DNA of 64,000 nucleotides from Streptomyces sp. NBC_01775 (GCF_035917675.1 NZ_CP109104.1:3224001-3288000), one strand, 5' to 3'; positions 1 through 8,205 are shown, numbered from the stretch's first letter. A program made the numbers and translations. Notes: generated from the letters alone by a model not told the origin.

Positions 1-51
1 GCGTCCAACGGCCTGCTGCACGAGGCGATGCTCAGCTACCTGACGTCATAG
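1..51 (+). CDS. C-terminal end of a protein cut by the window edge
   Basis: Frame 1 is open from the first base and stops at TAG (49-51), giving the last 16 residues ASNGLLHEAMLSYLTS. This is too short for a family assignment. The stop codon lies in the first copy of a degenerate 20-bp tandem repeat that continues downstream, so the repeat reaches into the end of the gene. That this is a real gene end is inferred only from the open frame and the following gap. Confidence 0.35.
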   Translation, partial: ASNGLLHEAMLSYLTS

Positions 52-138
52 GCGGCTGCCGAACGTCGCAGGCAGCCACCTGACGCCGCAGACGTCCGGC
101 GAACGTCGCAGCGGCCACCGAACATCGAAGCGGCTGCC
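40..138. repeat. Degenerate 20-bp tandem repeat, about five copies
   Basis: Consecutive 20-nt blocks starting at 40, 60, 80, 100 and 119 share the pattern C-T/G-G/A-ACG-T/C-CGCAG followed by a GGC-rich half. The first block contains the stop codon of the upstream frame. Confidence 0.55.
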
Positions 139-318
139 TTAACCCGTAAGGGGACGGCCTGAGCTCGTCAGCGCCGGCCCGGCCGGCCGCGAGGACATCC
201 CGGGGCGTGGGGCCCTTGTTGAGGGCCCTTCCGCATGTGAACATGAGAATCCGACCGCTTGTGACGTTGTGAATTCCTTCTCGAGGAGCGGGAATTCCAT
301 CACGGAGGTGGCACCCTC
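52..318. other. Gap before the CBS-domain gene
   Basis: It holds the tandem repeat to 138, then nothing recognisable until an inverted repeat whose arms are GAATTCC (271-277) and GGAATTC (291-297), 13 nt apart, just upstream of the ribosome-binding site. No open frame here has coding character. Confidence 0.4.
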
Positions 319-741
319 ATGCCCGGTCATGTCCACGAAGCGATGACCACCCTGATCCTCACCATCGGACCCGAGCACACCCTCCGCCAGGCAGCTCAGC
401 TCATGTCGGCGCGCCGCGTGGGCGCGGCCGTCGTCCTCGACCCCGACACCAGCGGGCTCGGCATTCTCACCGAGCGCGACATCCTCAACTCACTCGGCTC
501 GGGCCAGGACCCCGACGAGGAGCGGGCGCACGCCCACACCACCACCGACGTCGTCTTCGCCACCAGGGCCTGGACCCTGGACGCTGCGGCCGAGGCCATG
601 ACCCGCGGCGGCTTCCGACATCTGATCGTGCTCGACGAACGCGAGCCGGTGGGTGTCCTGTCGGTGCGCGACATCGTCCGGAACTGGTCGGACAGCAACA
701 TCCCGGTGGCCCCGGACGCGCCAGGGACGGTGACCGTCTGA
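319..741 (+). CDS. CBS-pair domain protein
   Basis: A 140-residue soluble protein made almost entirely of two CBS motifs (about residues 8-58 and 70-122); the second contains HLIVLDEREPVGVLSVRDIV. CBS pairs bind adenosyl ligands such as AMP, ATP or SAM and usually act as energy-sensing regulatory modules; stand-alone CBS-pair proteins are common in Streptomyces. ATG 319 is preceded by GGAGG at 304-308. The first CBS ends in ILTERDIL, typical of the family. The gene is followed by a strong hairpin and converges on the catalase gene. The partner protein and ligand cannot be read from the sequence. Confidence 0.85.
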   Translation: MPGHVHEAMTTLILTIGPEHTLRQAAQLMSARRVGAAVVLDPDTSGLGILTERDILNSLGSGQDPDEERAHAHTTTDVVFATRAWTLDAAAEAMTRGGFRHLIVLDEREPVGVLSVRDIVRNWSDSNIPVAPDAPGTVTV

Positions 742-779
742 CCGTCTCGCTCACCGGCCCTCCGGTGGCGCACAACGCA

Positions 780-818
780 CCGGAGGGACCGGAGCCCCAT
801 GGCGTCCGGTCCCTCCGG
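780..818. terminator. Bidirectional terminator between CBS gene and catalase
   Basis: A perfect 14-bp inverted repeat, CCGGAGGGACCGGA (780-793) and its complement (805-818), with an 11-nt loop, lies between two convergent genes. There is no U-tract, as is usual in Streptomyces. Confidence 0.75.
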
Positions 819-843
819 GCTCGTACGGCGAGCGGTCGGTCGA

Positions 844-2310
844 TCAGCCGCGAAGGGCCTGGACCGCGGCCTCCAGCCGCTTGCCGTAGTCGGGGTCCGC
901 CTTGCGGAAGTTCTCGATCGCTCGCTGGGCGATGTCATCGCGGGAGACCGCCGCGAGGCCACCCGCGAGGTTGTCGATCAGCCTCTGCTTCTCGTCCTCC
1001 GACATCAGCCGGTAGAGGTTGCCCGCCTGTACGAAGTCGTCGTCCTCGGCGTGCGCGGGGGCGGGGTGGTCCTCGGTGGTGCCGCTGACAGCGAGGGGCT
1101 GCCAGCTCGCACGGCCGGTCTCGGCCGGGCCGCCGAAGCTGTTCGGCTCGTAGTTCTTCGCACCGCCGTGGCGGCCGTCGTACATGACACCGTCCCGGCC
1201 GTAGGTGCGGGCCACGGTCGCCTTCGGCTCGTTCACCGGCAGCAGGTCGGCGTTGATGCCGACGCGGTAGCGGTGCGCGTCACCGTAGGCGAAGAGGCGG
1301 CCCTGGAGCATCTTGTCCGGGGAGGGACCGATGCCCGGCACGAAGTGGTGCGGCGAGAAGATCGACTGCTCGGTCTCGGCGAAGATGTTCCGCGGGTTGC
1401 GGTTCAACTCCAGCTTGCCGATCTCGATCGTCGGGTAGTCCGCGTGCGGCCAGACCTTGGTCAGGTCGAACGGGTTGAAGCGGTAGTTCGCCGCCTCCGC
1501 CGCGGGCATGACCTGCACAGACACGGTCCAGGTCGGGAAGTCGCCCTGCTCGATGGACTCCCGCAGGTCACGCTGGTGGCTGTCGGGGTCCTTGCCGGCC
1601 AGCGTGTCGGCCTCGTCGGCGGTGAGGGTCTTGATGCCCTGGTCGGTCTTGAAGTGGTACTTGACCCAGAAGACCTCGCCGGCCTCGTTCGTCCACTGGA
1701 AGGTGTGCGAGCCGAAGCCGTCCATGTGGCGGTAGGACGCGGGGATGCCGCGGTCGCCGTGCAGCCAGGTCACCTGGTGCGTCGACTCGGGCGACAGGCC
1801 CCAGAAGTCCCACACGTTGTCCGGCTCCTGCGAGCCGGTGTACGGGTCGCGCTTCTGGGTGTGGATGAAGTCGGGGAACTTGATGGCGTCCTTGATGAAG
1901 AACACCGGGGTGTTGTTCCCCACCAGGTCGTAGTTGCCCTCTTCGGTGTAGAACTTCAAGGCGAAGCCGCGGGGGTCGCGCACCGCGTCGGCCGCGCCCA
2001 GGTTCCCCGCCACCGTCGAGAAGCGCAGGAAGACCTCGGTCTCCTTGCCGATCTCGGACAGGAACTTCGCCCTGGTGTACTTCGTCACGTCCGCGGTGAC
2101 CGTGAATTTGCCGTACGCACCCGCGCCCCGGGCGTGCACGATGCGCTCCGGGATCCGCTCGCGGTTGAAGTGCGCGAGCTTCTCCAGGAGGTGCTGGTCC
2201 TGCACAAGCACCGGGCCACCGGCTCCGGCCGTCTGGCTGTTCTGGTTGTCCGCGACCGGAGCGCCGGCTTCCGTCGTCATCGGACCGGTTGTCTCGTCCT
2301 GCACGGTCAC
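844..2310 (-). CDS. Monofunctional heme catalase
   Basis: Converts two H2O2 to water and oxygen in the cytoplasm. The catalytic His lies in [11 protein letters not shown] (near residue 59), the distal Asn in a GNNTPVFF segment, and the proximal heme-ligand Tyr in [12 protein letters not shown]. At 488 residues it matches small-subunit clade 3 catalases. The frame is open to 2346, but GTG 2310 is preferred: AGGAGG at 2316-2321 sits 5 nt upstream, and the protein then begins like other Streptomyces catalases. A Fur-type gene is divergently transcribed 132 bp away, and a Fur/PerR-like palindrome lies 54 bp upstream of the start. Peroxide-responsive repression by that neighbour is inferred, as known for CatR-type pairs. 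Confidence 0.95.
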   Translation of the reverse strand: MTVQDETTGPMTTEAGAPVADNQNSQTAGAGGPVLVQDQHLLEKLAHFNRERIPERIVHARGAGAYGKFTVTADVTKYTRAKFLSEIGKETEVFLRFSTVAGNLGAADAVRDPRGFALKFYTEEGNYDLVGNNTPVFFIKDAIKFPDFIHTQKRDPYTGSQEPDNVWDFWGLSPESTHQVTWLHGDRGIPASYRHMDGFGSHTFQWTNEAGEVFWVKYHFKTDQGIKTLTADEADTLAGKDPDSHQRDLRESIEQGDFPTWTVSVQVMPAAEAANYRFNPFDLTKVWPHADYPTIEIGKLELNRNPRNIFAETEQSIFSPHHFVPGIGPSPDKMLQGRLFAYGDAHRYRVGINADLLPVNEPKATVARTYGRDGVMYDGRHGGAKNYEPNSFGGPAETGRASWQPLAVSGTTEDHPAPAHAEDDDFVQAGNLYRLMSEDEKQRLIDNLAGGLAAVSRDDIAQRAIENFRKADPDYGKRLEAAVQALRG

Positions 2311-2363
2311 GTGTGCCTCCTGTGCCTCAAAGCTGTTCTTGGCCAACCCTTCGCCACCCTACA

Positions 2364-2378
2364 TTGGACATTGTCTAA
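2364..2378. promoter_or_regulatory. Fur/PerR-type operator between catalase and its regulator
   Basis: TTGGACATTGTCTAA is a 7-1-7 inverted repeat with one mismatch pair per arm, the geometry of Fur-family boxes. It lies in the divergent promoter region between catalase and the Fur-like gene. Confidence 0.7.
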
Positions 2379-2430
2379 GTCAAGATGAAGCCGAAACCCG
2401 TACCGATTCTGCCCATGGACATGGCGCTGC

Positions 2431-2436
2431 TAGTCT
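2431..2436 (+). promoter_or_regulatory. -10 element of a probably leaderless fur-like transcript
   Basis: TAGTCT ends 6 nt before ATG 2443, and no Shine-Dalgarno sequence is present. That spacing suits a leaderless mRNA. No clear -35 is visible. Confidence 0.45.
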
Positions 2437-2442
2437 GGATTC

Positions 2443-2859
2443 ATGAGTGACCTGCTGGAACGGCTCCGTGATCGCGGCTGGCGCCTCACCGCGCAGCGGC
2501 GAGTCGTCGCCGAGGTACTCGACGGCGACCATGTGCACTACACCGCCGACGAGGTCCACGCCCGCGCGACCGAGCGCCTCCCGGAGATCGCCCGTGCGAC
2601 GGTCTACAACACGCTCAGCGAGCTGGTCGCCATCGGCGAAGTCCTCGAAGTGAGCACCGACGGCCGCGCGAAACGCTACGACCCGAACGCGCGCCACACC
2701 CACCAGCACCTGGTCTGCTCCCACTGCGGGACGATCCGCGACGTCCACCCCACGGGTGACCCGCTGGCCGCCCTCCCGGAGGCCGAGCGCTACGGCTTCG
2801 CCATCGCGGACGCCACCGTCACCTACCGCGGCACCTGCCCGAACTGCGCCGGGTCCTAG
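2443..2859 (+). CDS. Fur-family metalloregulator (PerR/CatR type)
   Basis: A 138-residue transcriptional repressor with an N-terminal winged helix (recognition helix near ATVYNTLSELV, 52-62) and a C-terminal dimerisation domain. Structural zinc ligands are Cys92/Cys95 (VCSHCG) and Cys132/Cys135 (TCPNC); regulatory-site His residues lie in ARHTHQHL (83-90). Two intact CxxC pairs are typical of PerR/Fur proteins. Its position beside catalase and the operator between them suggest it senses peroxide through a bound metal and represses both genes. CatR is the nearest described equivalent; a Zur or Nur role is less likely given the catalase neighbour. Confidence 0.88.
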   Translation: MSDLLERLRDRGWRLTAQRRVVAEVLDGDHVHYTADEVHARATERLPEIARATVYNTLSELVAIGEVLEVSTDGRAKRYDPNARHTHQHLVCSHCGTIRDVHPTGDPLAALPEAERYGFAIADATVTYRGTCPNCAGS

Positions 2860-2905
2860 CCCCCCTCCCGGCGCCCCGGCGGTCGCCCGCCCGCACGACC
2901 CTCAC

Positions 2906-2930
2906 GGCCCGCACCCGCACGGTGCGGGCC
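2906..2930 (+). terminator. Terminator after the fur-like gene
   Basis: A perfect 10-bp stem, GGCCCGCACC (2906-2915) with GGTGCGGGCC (2921-2930), and a 5-nt loop, 46 nt past the stop codon. Confidence 0.65.
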
Positions 2931-2951
2931 GTTCGCGTTCCCGCACGACCC

Positions 2952-2981
2952 TTGCTGGAATCTGACGGCCCGTCATATCGT
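2952..2981 (+). promoter_or_regulatory. Promoter and operator of the ABC importer operon
   Basis: TTGCTG (2952-2957) and TATCGT (2976-2981) are 18 nt apart. The spacer holds the inverted repeat TGACGGCCCGTCA (2963-2975), which abuts the -10, a usual repressor position. The regulator is not encoded nearby. Confidence 0.5.
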
Positions 2982-3022
2982 CGAGAACGCACCGCTTCCC
3001 CCAGACATGACGGGGAGTCACC

Positions 3023-3817
3023 ATGCCCAAAATCCGCGCCAGCGGCCTCACCCGCACCTTCGGGCGGGGCTCCCACCTCCTCACCGCACTGGGCCCGGTC
3101 GAACTAGAAGTCGCCAGGGGCGAGTTCGTCTGCGTCGTCGGACCCTCCGGCTGCGGCAAGTCCACCCTCCTGCGCATCGCGGCCGGCCTGCTGCGCCCCT
3201 CGGCGGGCGAGCTGGAACTGCGCACCGACGCCCGCCACCCCGCCGCCATGATCTTCCAGGACTACGGCATCTACGGCTGGAAGACCGTCCTGGCCAACGT
3301 CCGCTTCGGCCTCGACGTCCAGCGCGTCCCCCGCAAGGAGGCCGACACACGCGCCCGGGAGTGGCTGGGCAGGATGGGTCTGGCCGAATTCGAGGGCGCC
3401 TACCCCGCCGCGCTCTCCGGCGGCATGCGGCAGCGCGTGGCCATCGCCCGCGCCCTCGCCGTGGAACCGGAGATCCTCCTGATGGACGAGCCCTTCGCGG
3501 CCCTGGACGCCCAGCTGCGCACCATCCTCCAGGACGAGCTGCTCGCCCTCACCCAGGCCACCAGCACCACCACCTTGTTCATCACCCACAGCCTCGAAGA
3601 GGCCCTCGTGCTCGGGGACCGCGTCCTGGTGATGTCCGCCGGACCCGGCCGGATCATCGCCGAACGCCGACCCCCCTTCGGCCGCCCCCGCACGGGCGAG
3701 GTCCGCTCGGATCCGGGCTTCACCGCCCTCAAGGACGAGCTGTGGGAGCTGCTGCGGTACGAGGTCAGGCAAGCCGGGCAGACCGCTCGGCCGGGGCAGC
3801 AGGCGGCCCTCGCATGA
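3023..3817 (+). CDS. ABC transporter ATP-binding protein, SsuB/TauB/NrtD type
   Basis: The 264-residue ATPase of a three-gene importer. Walker A GPSGCGKST is at 40-48, Q-loop Gln at 79, signature LSGGMRQRV at 131-139, Walker B ILLMDEP at 151-157, and the switch His in FITHSLEEA. The length and FQDYGIYGW Q-loop region are typical of the nitrate/sulfonate/taurine branch. GGGGAG at 3012-3017 precedes ATG 3023. The stop overlaps the permease start (ATGA), so translation is coupled. The substrate cannot be told from the ATPase; aliphatic sulfonates, nitrate-like anions and pyrimidine precursors are all used in this family. Confidence 0.92.
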   Translation: MPKIRASGLTRTFGRGSHLLTALGPVELEVARGEFVCVVGPSGCGKSTLLRIAAGLLRPSAGELELRTDARHPAAMIFQDYGIYGWKTVLANVRFGLDVQRVPRKEADTRAREWLGRMGLAEFEGAYPAALSGGMRQRVAIARALAVEPEILLMDEPFAALDAQLRTILQDELLALTQATSTTTLFITHSLEEALVLGDRVLVMSAGPGRIIAERRPPFGRPRTGEVRSDPGFTALKDELWELLRYEVRQAGQTARPGQQAALA

Positions 3818-4680
3818 GCACCCTGGAGAAGCCCGCGTCCGAAGAGGGCCGCCTCATACGCAGGCCAGGGCCCCGCGAGACCCGCCCGGAGTCCGCACAC
3901 CGGCGCCGTCGCGCCCTGGAGCTGTCGCTGGCCGTGGCCGTGCCCGTCGTCCTCGTCCTGCTGTGGCAGCTGGCCGCCACCCAGGAGTGGATCGACGAGC
4001 GCGTCTATCCCGCGCCGTCCGCCATCCTGTCCGACGGCTGGGAGCGCGCCGTGGAGGGCGAGCTGTGGCCGGACGTGTGGGCCACCCTCAAGCGGGTGCT
4101 CGCCGGATACGCCATCGGCACCGTTTCCGGCTATCTGCTGGGCCTGCTGATGGGCGCGCTCCCGCTGGTGCGGGCCGCGCTGGAGCCGATGATGGACGCG
4201 CTCTACGTCGTGCCGAAGCTGGCGCTGCTGCCCATCTTCTTGAACATGTTCGGACTGGGCGAGGGCCCGCAGATCGCGCTGGTCGCCGCCACGGTGTTCT
4301 TCTTCGTCTGGATCTCCACCATGGCCGCCGTGCTGGCGGTGCCCGAGGGCCACAGGGACGCGGGAGCGGTCTTCGGCGCCGGCCACTGGCAGATGTTCCG
4401 GCACGTGCTCCTGCCGGCCTCGCTGCCGTCCGTGCTGGTCGGGGCCCGCATCGCCGCGGGTGTCGCGGTGCTGGTGATCGTCGCCTCGGAGTCCATCGCC
4501 GCCTCCGACGGCCTGGGCCACCTGATCTTCGACTCCCGTGCGCTCTTCCAGAACGACGTGATGTTCGTGGGCATCGTCTGCGTCGCCGTCCTGGGCGTGA
4601 TCTTCTCCGAGCTCGTACGGATCGCCGGGCGCGTGCTGACTCCCTGGGCGCCCCGCGACCGGGGCCGGGGCCAGTCCTGA
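3814..4680 (+). CDS. ABC transporter permease, SsuC/TauC type
   Basis: A 288-residue membrane subunit with about six transmembrane helices after a charged N-terminus of about 40 residues. The first helix is LELSLAVAVPVVLVLLWQL. The cytoplasmic coupling loop carries an EAA-like motif around FRHVLLPASLPSVLVGARI. It begins at ATG 3814, inside the ATPase stop codon. The longer frame open from 3007 is only the shifted reading of the ATPase gene. It forms one operon with the ATPase and the following lipoprotein. Confidence 0.9.
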   Translation: MSTLEKPASEEGRLIRRPGPRETRPESAHRRRRALELSLAVAVPVVLVLLWQLAATQEWIDERVYPAPSAILSDGWERAVEGELWPDVWATLKRVLAGYAIGTVSGYLLGLLMGALPLVRAALEPMMDALYVVPKLALLPIFLNMFGLGEGPQIALVAATVFFFVWISTMAAVLAVPEGHRDAGAVFGAGHWQMFRHVLLPASLPSVLVGARIAAGVAVLVIVASESIAASDGLGHLIFDSRALFQNDVMFVGIVCVAVLGVIFSELVRIAGRVLTPWAPRDRGRGQS

Positions 4681-4699
4681 CCACTCACCGGAGGTTCCC

Positions 4700-5863
4700 T
4701 TGCGCACCCCTGCCTTCGCCCGGACCGCCCGCCCGGCCCCGCTGCCCACCCTGGTCCTGACCGTGACGCTCTCCCTCGCCCTGGCGCTGACCGGATGCTC
4801 GGCCCAGCAGAGCAAGGCGGTCAACACCGCCGGCCGCACCATAAAGCCTGTGCCTGGCTGCGGCGAGAAGTCATGGACCGACCCGGCCCAGCTCGGCGGC
4901 GACCGCTCCCCCGCCCGCTGCGACAAGGGCGCACCCGCACCCGAGCGCCTGAAGAAACCCCGCAAGCTCACCATCGCCACCGGCACTCTGACGGCCGAGT
5001 ACGTCGCTCCCCTCCAGATCGCCATCCGGAAGGGGGAGTTCAAGAAGGAGGGCCTGGACGTCGAGCTGAAGGTCCTGCCCACCCCCGAGGCGCTCCCGCT
5101 GCTCGCGAAGGGCGAGATCGACGCGCTGTGGGCCGCCCCCGAGGCGGCCGTCATCAACGGCATCAACGGAGGCTTCGACATCCGCTGGGTCGCGGGCAAC
5201 TTCTCCCCCGACCCGTCTTCCAAGAGCGGCCTGTGGACCAGGGTGCGCAAGGGAGAGAAACCTACGTCGGTGCGACTGGCCGACCGAAAGATCGGCACGC
5301 TGATCGGCAAGGGGTCGGTGATCTCGTACCCCATGGACAAGATCATCGCGGCGCACGGCGCCGAAATGAAGTCGATGTCCTTCCAGCAGCTCGGCTCCTC
5401 GGACGTCCTCAGCGCCTTCACCAGCGGCGGCGTGGACGCCGCCTGGCTGCTCGACCCGGTGTGGCGCAGGGTCGACGGCGACAAGCGCTACGCGTTCCTG
5501 GGCGGACAGCCCGTCGGGGAGCCGCTGGGCGGGGCGCTGTTCGGTCCCAACCTGCTGAGCGACGACGTGGACGCGGGTGTGGCCCTGCTGCGCGGCTACA
5601 TCCGCACCATCAACACCTACTTCCCCGGCGACTACAAGAAGAGCGCGCCCTTCGTGTCCCAGCTGGCCAAGGTGCTCAAACTGGACGCCAAAGTGATCAA
5701 ATCCGTTCCCTCGCTCCGGATGGACTGGGAAATACGCAAGGGAACAACCGACCGGCTACAGAAGTCGTACCGCGACGCCGGAGTCACCGAGGGCAAAGCA
5801 CTACCGGAGGAACGACTGGTCGACCGCAAGCTGTACGCGGAAGCGGTGGGCCACAAATCCTGA
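4700..5863 (+). CDS. ABC transporter substrate-binding lipoprotein, SsuA/NMT1 type
   Basis: A 387-residue precursor. A signal peptide ends in the lipobox LTGC, with Cys33 as the lipidated residue. The mature protein has a spacer of about 45 residues containing two further Cys (PGCGEK and ARCDKG), then an SsuA/THI5-like periplasmic-binding fold starting near KPRKLTIATG. The spacer is longer than usual, and its two Cys could form a disulfide. The start is TTG 4700 with GGAGG at 4690-4694. It is the last gene of the operon and is followed by a 17-bp terminator. It captures the transporter substrate at the outer membrane face. Confidence 0.9.
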   Translation: MRTPAFARTARPAPLPTLVLTVTLSLALALTGCSAQQSKAVNTAGRTIKPVPGCGEKSWTDPAQLGGDRSPARCDKGAPAPERLKKPRKLTIATGTLTAEYVAPLQIAIRKGEFKKEGLDVELKVLPTPEALPLLAKGEIDALWAAPEAAVINGINGGFDIRWVAGNFSPDPSSKSGLWTRVRKGEKPTSVRLADRKIGTLIGKGSVISYPMDKIIAAHGAEMKSMSFQQLGSSDVLSAFTSGGVDAAWLLDPVWRRVDGDKRYAFLGGQPVGEPLGGALFGPNLLSDDVDAGVALLRGYIRTINTYFPGDYKKSAPFVSQLAKVLKLDAKVIKSVPSLRMDWEIRKGTTDRLQKSYRDAGVTEGKALPEERLVDRKLYAEAVGHKS

Positions 5864-5870
5864 CCGCATG

Positions 5871-5906
5871 GCGAAGGCCCCGGATCCGAGGATCCGGGGC
5901 CTTCGC
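5871..5906. terminator. Bidirectional terminator between ABC operon and tRNA gene
   Basis: A perfect 17-bp inverted repeat (arms 5871-5887 and 5890-5906, core GGCCCCGGATCC). It can end both the ABC operon and the convergent tRNA transcript. Confidence 0.85.
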
Positions 5907-5912
5907 CTTCAG

Positions 5913-5986
5913 TAGCGGGGACAGGATTTGAACCTGCGACCTCTGGGTTATGAGCCCAGCGAGCTACCGAGCTGCTCCACCCCGCG
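5913..5986 (-). tRNA. Initiator tRNA-fMet(CAT), copy 1
   Basis: 74 nt without CCA. On the minus strand the cloverleaf has a 7-nt acceptor CGCGGGG, anticodon arm CTGGG-CTCATAA-CCCAG with CAT at 5950-5952, and T-loop TTCAAAT. Two initiator hallmarks are visible: the 1-72 position is unpaired (C and U), and three G-C pairs close the anticodon stem. CCA is not encoded. The sequence is identical to the second copy at 8248-8321. Confidence 0.97.
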
Positions 5987-5997
5987 CCGTTGTGTTC

Positions 5998-6031
5998 ACA
6001 ACTCTAACCCGCCCCATCGACCTGTGCAAAT
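5998..6031 (-). promoter_or_regulatory. Promoter of tRNA-fMet copy 1
   Basis: On the minus strand, TTGCAC is followed after 17 nt by TAGAGT, about 14 nt before the mature tRNA 5' end. This is a near-consensus housekeeping sigma promoter. Confidence 0.7.
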
Positions 6032-6167
6032 CGAGCCCCGAAGGCCGCACTGGCCCCCGCGCAAAGGCGCCTCGACGGGCTCCCAGGCCGGGACAGCCCC
6101 GCCCGGGGCCCCGTCCCCGCTCGGAACGGGGCCCGGAGGCCACGCGGCGCGCGGCCTCCCCCGGGTC

Positions 6168-6218
6168 GTGTCTTCAAAGTCCCGTCCGCCCGGCGGGCGG
6201 GCGGGACTTTGAAGACAC
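6168..6218. repeat. Long perfect palindrome after the Sel1 gene; terminator or small mobile-element relic
   Basis: Arms GTGTCTTCAAAGTCCCG (6168-6184) and its complement (6202-6218) pair perfectly, and the inner GC-rich part extends the stem to about 24 bp. It ends 3 nt from the Sel1 stop codon. It can act as a terminator for that gene. Its length and the CTAG at one side also suit a miniature inverted-repeat element. Confidence 0.6.
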
Positions 6219-6221
6219 TCC

Positions 6222-8075
6222 CTAGGCGGTCAGCTCGGCCCGGAGGGCGTCGCGGAGCTTGGCGGCGCGTTCGGCCACCTCCACGGGCCCCAGCTCCACC
6301 GCGCGGGCGCACCAGAACTGCCCTTCGGACAGCTCGCCGCCCCGCGCGCTGATCAGCGCCAGCCGCAGCGCGGCCCTGCCGTGCCCGGCCTCCGCCGCCC
6401 GGGTCCACCACTGCACGGCCTCCGGCTCGCTGCCCTCGCGGGCCAGCAGCAGGCCGAGGTTGAACGCGCCGTTCGGGCTGCCCGCCTCCGCCGCCGCGCG
6501 GTACCAGCGCGCCGCGTCGACGACCTCCCCGCGTGCCGCCGCGCACATGCCCAGGCGCACCTGGGCCCTGCGGTGGCCGCGCTCGGCAGCGCGTTCATAC
6601 CACTCCTCGTACTCGGGCCTGTTCGCGCTGTCGGCCGCGCCCAGCCGGTGGGCCGAACCCAGCTCGCCCCTGCGGGCGCCGCCCCGGGTGACGCGCTCCA
6701 GCAGCGCGCCGAGGCGGAAGGCGCCCTCGACGCTGCCGCCGCCCGCCGCGCACCGCAGGTGTCGCTCGGCGGTGTGCAGCTCACCCTCGCGCAGCAGCGC
6801 TATACCCACCTGGAGCGCGGCCTCGGTGTGCCCGGAGGCCGCGGCGCGCTCGTACCAGGCGCGCGCCGTACGCTCCTTGCCGCGGCCCGCGTGCAGGATG
6901 CCGAGGTTGAACGCCGCGTCGACGCTGCCCGCCTCCGCAGCCTTGGAGAACCACGGCTCGGCGCCCTCCGCGTCTCCCCGCTGGAGCAGGAGGACGGCGA
7001 GCGCGTTGGCGGCCTCCGTGTGCCCCGCGTAGGCGGCACGGCGGTACCACTGCTCGGCCTGTGCGGTACGGCCTTGGGCCGCGCACAGCAGACCGAGGTT
7101 GAAGGCGCCGTTGTCGCTGCCCGCGTCGAGCGCCACTCGGTACCAGCGCTCGGCCGCCTGCCGCTCACCGCGGTCGGCGTGCAGTGCGCCCAGCGCGTTG
7201 GCGGCGTTCCCGTCGCCGTCCTCGGCCGCGCGGCGCCACCACACGGCGGCGCTCTCCTCGTCGCCCGCGTCGCGCAGCAGGAACCCGAGCGCGCAGGCGG
7301 CCCGCGCCTCCCCGTCCTTCGCGGAGGTCAGGTACCAGCGGCCGGCCTCCTTCAGCTCGCCCCGGCGCTCCAGGATGGCTCCGAGCCGCAGTGCGGCCCG
7401 GCGGTGGCCACGCGCGGCGGCCTGCCGGTACCAGCGCTCGGCCTCCTCCTCGGCCGCGCGTCGCTCCACGGCGCCGCTGTCCCCCTTGGCGGCGGCCCGC
7501 TCGGCGCTGGTGGTCACCAGTTGCGCGACGCGGTAGGCGGCCTCCCTGTGCCCGCACTCGGCGGCGGCGCGGAACCATTCCTCCGCTCCCGCCTCCCCCC
7601 GGTGTTCGAGCAGGTCGGCGAGCGCGTAGGCGCCCAGCGGGTGCCCGGACTCGGCGGACTGCCGAAGCCAGTAGTGCGCGGCCGGCTCGTCGCCCCGCTC
7701 CCTGTGGTGCCTGCCGAGCGCGTGCGCGGCGGCTGCGGAGCCGGCGACGGCGGCAGTCCGCCACCATCCGGCGGCCTCTTCCGCGTACCCCCTCTGGTGC
7801 AGCAGGACGCCGAGGTTGTTGGCGGCGGCGCGGTCTCCCGCCGCCGTGGCGGCGCGCAGATGCGGCTCGGCGCCGTCCAGGTCCCCCCGGCGCAGCAGTT
7901 GAGCGCCCAGGACGCTGGCTGCGGTCGACTTCTCGTCGGTCGCGGCGTGCACACCGGTCTCGGTGTCTGCCGCGGTTCGCGGCGTATCAGCTTCCTCGGC
8001 GTATTCCTCCACACTCAGGCTCGGACCGGGACGCACCGGGCCCTTCAGCCTTGACTTGTCCCCCATAAGCTCCAT
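6222..8075 (-). CDS. Sel1/TPR-like repeat protein
   Basis: A 617-residue cytoplasmic protein with no signal peptide or membrane helix. After a polar N-terminus of about 50 residues it consists of about 14 Sel1-like repeats of about 36 residues; typical segments read NALGALHADRGERQAAERWY and FNLGLLCAAQGRTAQAEQWY. Such repeats form alpha-solenoids that scaffold protein complexes; no catalytic residues are visible. ATG 8075 has AGGTGG 7 nt upstream. An internal ATG at 8066 (MGDKSRL) is also possible and matches the start I recall for relatives. The gene lies alone between two copies of the initiator tRNA. Its partner is unknown. Confidence 0.85.
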   Translation of the reverse strand: MELMGDKSRLKGPVRPGPSLSVEEYAEEADTPRTAADTETGVHAATDEKSTAASVLGAQLLRRGDLDGAEPHLRAATAAGDRAAANNLGVLLHQRGYAEEAAGWWRTAAVAGSAAAAHALGRHHRERGDEPAAHYWLRQSAESGHPLGAYALADLLEHRGEAGAEEWFRAAAECGHREAAYRVAQLVTTSAERAAAKGDSGAVERRAAEEEAERWYRQAAARGHRRAALRLGAILERRGELKEAGRWYLTSAKDGEARAACALGFLLRDAGDEESAAVWWRRAAEDGDGNAANALGALHADRGERQAAERWYRVALDAGSDNGAFNLGLLCAAQGRTAQAEQWYRRAAYAGHTEAANALAVLLLQRGDAEGAEPWFSKAAEAGSVDAAFNLGILHAGRGKERTARAWYERAAASGHTEAALQVGIALLREGELHTAERHLRCAAGGGSVEGAFRLGALLERVTRGGARRGELGSAHRLGAADSANRPEYEEWYERAAERGHRRAQVRLGMCAAARGEVVDAARWYRAAAEAGSPNGAFNLGLLLAREGSEPEAVQWWTRAAEAGHGRAALRLALISARGGELSEGQFWCARAVELGPVEVAERAAKLRDALRAELTA

Positions 8076-8205
8076 CGTCGCACCACCTGCAACCCGCGTA
8101 CACCTGGTATACCGCAGCCAGTGAGGTCACTTCAGCGGTTTGTCGACTTCCCGACGAAGAGATACCCCAAACGCGAACGTCCATGCAAACCCCGGCACAA
8201 GCGAA

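Noticed and set aside
3400..5484. Very long minus-strand frame opposite the ABC operon
   Set aside because: Composition follows the third-codon GC bias of the plus-strand genes, which have clear family motifs.
6381..8054. Long plus-strand open frame opposite the Sel1 gene
   Set aside because: A shadow of the repeated, GC-rich Sel1 codons; no ribosome-binding site and no similarity to any family.
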